Shown piece after piece: positions 6,059 through 8,490 of a DNA stretch of 8,490 bases. The notes under the pieces were generated by a model, which was not told where the DNA came from, ran no database searches, and saw only the letters and a list, made by a program, of their open reading frames with translations. The stretch covers positions 1 to 8,490 of the forward strand of contig JAEYZJ010000109.1 in the NCBI GenBank assembly GCA_023430705.1, given 5' to 3'. The position numbers and the translations under genes were made by a program. The number at the start of each line of letters is the position of its first letter. Position 1 is the first letter of the stretch. This DNA is from Pseudomonadota bacterium. Its GTDB lineage: Bacteria > Pseudomonadota > Alphaproteobacteria > Rhizobiales > Devosiaceae.

Positions 6059-6727
6059 TCAGAACGGCGCGGGCACGCGAAAACTGACCCAGGGGCCGCG
6101 CGGATGGTTGAAGGCCAGCTCCTCGGCATGGAGCTGCAGCCGGTCGGCGGCGGCAAGCGCTGCCCCGGTGGCGTAGAAGGGATCGCCGAGGATCGGGTGG
6201 CCGAGCTCCATCATGTGGACCCGCAGCTGGTGCGTGCGCCCGGTCAGCGGATAGAGCCGCACCCGGGTGATTCCGCCTTCGCGGGCCTCGACCTTCCAGT
6301 CGGTCACCGAAGGGCGGCCGCGCTCGTAATCGACGCGCTGGCGGGGCTTGTGCTCCCAGTCGGTGGCGAGCGGCAGGTCGATGCGGCCCTCGTCGGCTGC
6401 GATCTCGCCCCAGACGCGCGCCACGTAGGACTTCTTCGCGCGGCGCTGCTCGAACTCCTGGCCGACATGGCCGAGCGCCTTCTTGTTGAGGCACATGACG
6501 ATGACGCCGGAGGTGTCCTTGTCGAGCCGGTGGGCCATCGCCGCGGTCGGCCAGCGCGCCTTGACGCGGGCCTCGAGGCAATCGGCGAGGGCCGGGTCCT
6601 TGCCGGGCACCGACAGCAGGCCCGAGGGCTTGTCGAGCACGACGATGTCCTCGTCGGCATGCACGACCGTCAGCCACGGATCGGTGGGCGGACGGTAGTC
6701 GAAAGTCTTGGGCATGGGGTTGAGCAT
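6059..6727 (-). CDS. rluA: RluA-type pseudouridine synthase (23S rRNA / tRNA)
   Basis: The protein has 222 residues, very close to E. coli RluA (219). It shares RluA-specific stretches: PPTDPWLTVVHADEDIVVLDKPSGLLSVPGK near the start in short matching blocks, YVARVWGEIAADEGRIDLPL, and TGRTHQLRVHMMELGHPILGD. The catalytic motif HRLDKDTSG places the nucleophilic Asp at residue 69. There is no S4 RNA-binding domain, which separates it from RluC/RluD. RluA isomerises U746 of 23S rRNA and U32 of several tRNAs in E. coli; the same targets are inferred here. The ATG at 6727 is chosen because GGAG lies 7 bases upstream; the ATG at 6715 has no such site. It diverges from the lytic transglycosylase gene. 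Confidence 0.92.
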   Translation of the reverse strand: MLNPMPKTFDYRPPTDPWLTVVHADEDIVVLDKPSGLLSVPGKDPALADCLEARVKARWPTAAMAHRLDKDTSGVIVMCLNKKALGHVGQEFEQRRAKKSYVARVWGEIAADEGRIDLPLATDWEHKPRQRVDYERGRPSVTDWKVEAREGGITRVRLYPLTGRTHQLRVHMMELGHPILGDPFYATGAALAAADRLQLHAEELAFNHPRGPWVSFRVPAPF

Positions 6728-6760
6728 CGGCAGGCTCCATAGCAGGGGCGGCAGCCGAGC

Positions 6761-6808
6761 GGAACCCCGGGCCCAGCCGGCGAAACCGCGCCGGCGCTGG
6801 CGGGTTCC
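6761..6808. repeat. long imperfect hairpin in the rluA/transglycosylase divergent gap
   Basis: Outer arms GGAACCC (6761-6767) and GGGTTCC (6802-6808) are perfect complements. Inner arms GCCGGCG (6776-6782) and CGCCGGC (6789-6795) form a second perfect 7-bp stem around the loop AAACCG. Between them is an unequal internal loop in which a few further pairs are possible. The hairpin is 34 bases from the rluA start codon and 32 from the transglycosylase start, so it may lie in a 5' leader or act as DNA. Promoters in this 112-base gap could not be assigned. Confidence 0.4.
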
Positions 6809-6839
6809 CCACCGCCGAGGCTTCTGCTAAGAGACGGGC

Positions 6840-7457
6840 ATGTTCCGGGCCTCCGCCTCAGTTGCTGTCGTGCGTCTCATGCTTGCCGTGCCGGCCCTTG
6901 CGGTCGTTGTCTCGGGCTGCTCGGTGGCGGGCCTGCCCGCGTTCAGGCCGGCTCCCGCAATGGTGGCGGCCATCGCGCCGGTGCCGGCGGAACGGGACGA
7001 GACCGAGGCCGTGGCCGACGTCGAGACCGAGGCCGAGGTCGAGGTCGCGGCGGTGGCGGACCAGCCGTTCGTGCCGATGGCGTTTGCCGAAGCGCCGCTG
7101 CGGGTGCCGACGCCGGTCGACGGGCTGATCTCGAAATACGCATCGCTCTACGACGTGCCGGAATCGCTGATCCGCCGCGTGGTCCAGCGCGAGAGCGGGT
7201 TCAACCCCGCGGCGCGGCACGGGCCCTATTACGGGCTGATGCAGATCCGGCACGATACGGCGCGCAGCATGGGCTATGACGGCGGGGCGGCCGGGCTGCT
7301 CGATGCCGAGACCAACCTCAGGTACGGCGTCAAGTACCTGCGCGGCGCCTATATCGTCGCCGGCTACAATTCGGACGGCGCGGTGCGCTACTATTCGCGC
7401 GGCTACTATTACGACGCAAAGCGCCTCGGCCTCCTCGAGGAGGCGGGCCTGCGCTGA
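6840..7457 (+). CDS. SLT-domain lytic transglycosylase lipoprotein
   Basis: The protein has 205 residues. A lipoprotein signal peptide ends at VSGC, with Cys27 as the predicted lipidated residue, so it should be anchored in a periplasm-facing membrane leaflet. Residues ~28-93 are a Pro/Ala- and Glu-rich linker (ETEAVADVETEAEVEV). The SLT domain begins near residue 94. RVVQRESGFNP holds the catalytic Glu118, and GPYYGLMQI, NLRYGVKYL and AGYNSDGAVRYYSRGYY are the usual following motifs. Such enzymes cleave the MurNAc-GlcNAc bond of peptidoglycan and leave 1,6-anhydroMurNAc. It is a short family member with no extra peptidoglycan-binding domain. The start follows a weak AAGAGA site (6829-6834), and the lipobox position fits. 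It converges on the NarL/FixJ-like regulator gene with only 16 bases between the stops. Confidence 0.92.
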   Translation: MFRASASVAVVRLMLAVPALAVVVSGCSVAGLPAFRPAPAMVAAIAPVPAERDETEAVADVETEAEVEVAAVADQPFVPMAFAEAPLRVPTPVDGLISKYASLYDVPESLIRRVVQRESGFNPAARHGPYYGLMQIRHDTARSMGYDGGAAGLLDAETNLRYGVKYLRGAYIVAGYNSDGAVRYYSRGYYYDAKRLGLLEEAGLR

Positions 7458-7465
7458 GGCAGGCC
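7429..7465. terminator. tandem GC-rich hairpins at the convergent gene ends
   Basis: A 16-base perfect palindrome (7429-7444, GCCTCC-TCGA-GGAGGC) ends the transglycosylase coding sequence. Two bases later GGCCTGC (7446-7452) and GCAGGCC (7459-7465) form a 7-bp stem whose 6-base loop contains the TGA stop. Read the other way, the second stem begins 8 bases after the stop of the NarL/FixJ-like regulator. No T-tract follows on either strand. They may be a shared 3'-end structure; that is inferred. Confidence 0.4.
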
Positions 7466-7473
7466 GCCGGTCG

Positions 7474-8130
7474 TCAGCTGGCGATGGCGAGCCGCACCAG
7501 TTCGGCGGTGTTGCGGGCGCCGGTCTTTTCCATGATGTGACGCCTGTGCACCTCCACCGTGCGGTAGGAGAGGCCGAGATCGCCCGCGATCTCCTTGTTG
7601 GTCAGGCCATCGACGACATATTGCAGGATCTGCCGCTCGCGATAGGTCAGCGTGCCGAAGCCCTTCACGGTCACCGTCGAGGCGCCGCCCTTGGTCTCCT
7701 CGACATGGATGTCGCCGCGGAAGATGTCCTGGGCGGCCGACGCCAGCTCGACCGGCGCATAGGGCGGGGAGAAGACGGAACTGGCCCCGCGCTTCATGGC
7801 GGCGACCACCATCTCGGCCCGCACATCGGGCGGCGCGAGCAGGAAGGTATGGATGCCCAGGTGCTGGCTGCGGATCGCCTCGAGCGCTTCCAGCGTCGCG
7901 GCCGGGTCGCGGCCCTCGTCGCAGAGCGGCAACAGCACCAGGTCCGGCCGGCGCAGCGCCATCAGGCGCGTCAGACCCGTCGCGTCGGGCACCATCGAAA
8001 CCTGGAAGCCCTGGGCGATGAACTCGTCGCAGAGGCCCTTGGCCAGCTTCTGGTCCGGATGGGTGAGGTACACCAGCCGGTCCCGGTTGAGGTAGGGACG
8101 ATAGGGGATCGCGTCCGCAAGTCTTTCCAC
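7474..8130 (-). CDS. NarL/FixJ-like LuxR-type regulator with degenerate receiver domain
   Basis: From the GTG at 8130 the protein has 218 residues, the usual size of NarL/FixJ regulators. Residues ~17-138 have the alternating strand/helix pattern of a receiver domain, but key residues differ: DLVLLPL places Pro68 where the phospho-accepting Asp is expected, and VFSPPYAP has Pro122 in place of the conserved Lys. Residues ~160-218 are a clear LuxR-type helix-turn-helix (LTYRERQILQYVVDGLTNKEIAG, LSYRTVEVHRRHIMEKTGARN). It therefore should bind DNA, probably with activity not controlled by classical phosphorylation. No kinase gene is nearby. The frame stays open to a GTG at 8304 with an ATG at 8241, but that extension has low G/C at third positions and no receiver homology, so the GTG at 8130, with AGG 8 bases upstream, is preferred. 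A candidate -10 TATACT (8232-8227) upstream fits this choice weakly. Confidence 0.85.
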   Translation of the reverse strand: MERLADAIPYRPYLNRDRLVYLTHPDQKLAKGLCDEFIAQGFQVSMVPDATGLTRLMALRRPDLVLLPLCDEGRDPAATLEALEAIRSQHLGIHTFLLAPPDVRAEMVVAAMKRGASSVFSPPYAPVELASAAQDIFRGDIHVEETKGGASTVTVKGFGTLTYRERQILQYVVDGLTNKEIAGDLGLSYRTVEVHRRHIMEKTGARNTAELVRLAIAS

Positions 8131-8490
8131 TTGTGCACCTGTGAGTAGGAGGCCAAGGCAGGCGCCGCTGCTGACGGCGCCGATAAAGGCTACGGAATGC
8201 CCGTTGCCATGATTCGCATCCACACAAGTATAAGAACACATCCCACGGCTACCTGACAATGCAGCTTGCAAGGTTTCATCGCGTACGGAGCATAAATTGA
8301 TCACAACCTATCTTGCGCTAGACATTCATAGCGCGATTGCCTCGCGCTGCCGTAACTTGCCATCATTTCGCTACTTCATGCCTAGAAATTGACACGAATT
8401 GTCTAAATTACGAGTGCGACTGCACGCTTCCGTACAAATACATGGGCGCCAGGGGGTGGATTTCCTCCGTACCCGGCTTCGTCATCCGGC
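8131..8490. other. AT-richer intergenic/regulatory stretch, no convincing gene
   Basis: From about 8200 to 8440 base composition is clearly less GC-rich than anywhere else in the window, as expected of a promoter region. It holds the 8161-8181 hairpin, the palindrome CTTGCAAG (8265-8272), TGATCA (8298-8303), and GACA-CGAAT-TGTC (8391-8403) overlapping a TTGACA at 8389-8394, though no matching -10 was found 16-18 bases downstream of that TTGACA. Three copies of TCCGTAC occur (8283-8289 minus; 8429-8435 and 8466-8472 plus). At the right edge an ATG at 8442 on the plus strand is open to the end, and two minus-strand frames are open inward, stopping near 8403-8410. None can be called a gene from so few bases. 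Confidence 0.5.
8161..8181 (-). repeat. perfect hairpin upstream of the NarL/FixJ-like gene
   Basis: GGCGCCG (8161-8167) and CGGCGCC (8175-8181) form a perfect 7-bp stem with a 7-base loop, about 30 bases upstream of the preferred start at 8130. If transcription begins further upstream it would lie in the mRNA leader and could affect translation or transcript ends. If the gene starts at 8241 or 8304 it would be coding instead. Confidence 0.4.

Noticed and set aside
6104..6742. Plus-strand open frame opposite rluA
   Set aside because: The minus-strand frame is an unmistakable RluA with its catalytic motif. The plus product is a compositional shadow.
8131..8304. N-terminal extension of the NarL/FixJ-like regulator to the GTG at 8304
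   Set aside because: Third-position G/C falls sharply, no receiver homology is present, and the stretch contains promoter-like elements. Kept only as an alternative start.
8389..8417. TTGACA at 8389-8394 as a sigma-70 promoter on the plus strand
   Set aside because: No acceptable -10 lies 16-18 bases downstream, and no gene start with a ribosome site follows before the window ends.

Overview
The window is GC-rich and densely coding, with a strong preference for G or C at third codon positions. It has alphaproteobacterial traits: an RluA-type pseudouridine synthase, a winged-helix/TolB-like/TPR regulator without a membrane segment, a short SLT lipoprotein and a tRNA-Arg with encoded CCA. A sphingomonad-like organism is my best guess, but no taxonomic marker is decisive. 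It reads as ordinary chromosome: no transposase, integrase, phage gene, CRISPR array or toxin-antitoxin pair was recognised.

Left part (1-4005). A glycoside-hydrolase-like protein of the DUF5060/DUF5605 type is cut by the left edge. Convergent to it lies a two-gene minus-strand operon: a secreted cupin followed by a small DUF6176-like protein, with a perfect stem-loop between them. Divergent from the cupin is a cytoplasmic regulator (OmpR/CadC-type winged helix, TolB-like domain, TPR-like C-terminus). The 101-base shared gap holds a candidate operator dyad, so the regulator plausibly controls the cupin operon and/or itself; this is inference from arrangement.

Middle (4003-6058). An S41-family peptidase-like gene converges on the regulator, and an inverted repeat takes in both stop codons. 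Upstream of the S41 gene are a striking TTCCGTAC repeat and a complete tRNA-Arg(CCG) with a candidate promoter. Next comes a short acidic Ala/Pro-rich protein of unknown function.

Right part (6059-8490). rluA (minus) and a lipoprotein lytic transglycosylase (plus) diverge from a 112-base gap containing a long hairpin. The transglycosylase converges, with a 16-base gap, on a NarL/FixJ-like regulator whose receiver domain appears to lack the phosphorylation site. The last ~360 bases are an AT-richer, probably regulatory stretch with no convincing gene.

The most interesting points are the pseudo-receiver regulator, the regulator/cupin/DUF6176-like locus, the repeated TCCGTAC motif, and the GC-rich hairpins lacking T-tracts at convergent gene ends. 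I found no clear new multi-gene system.
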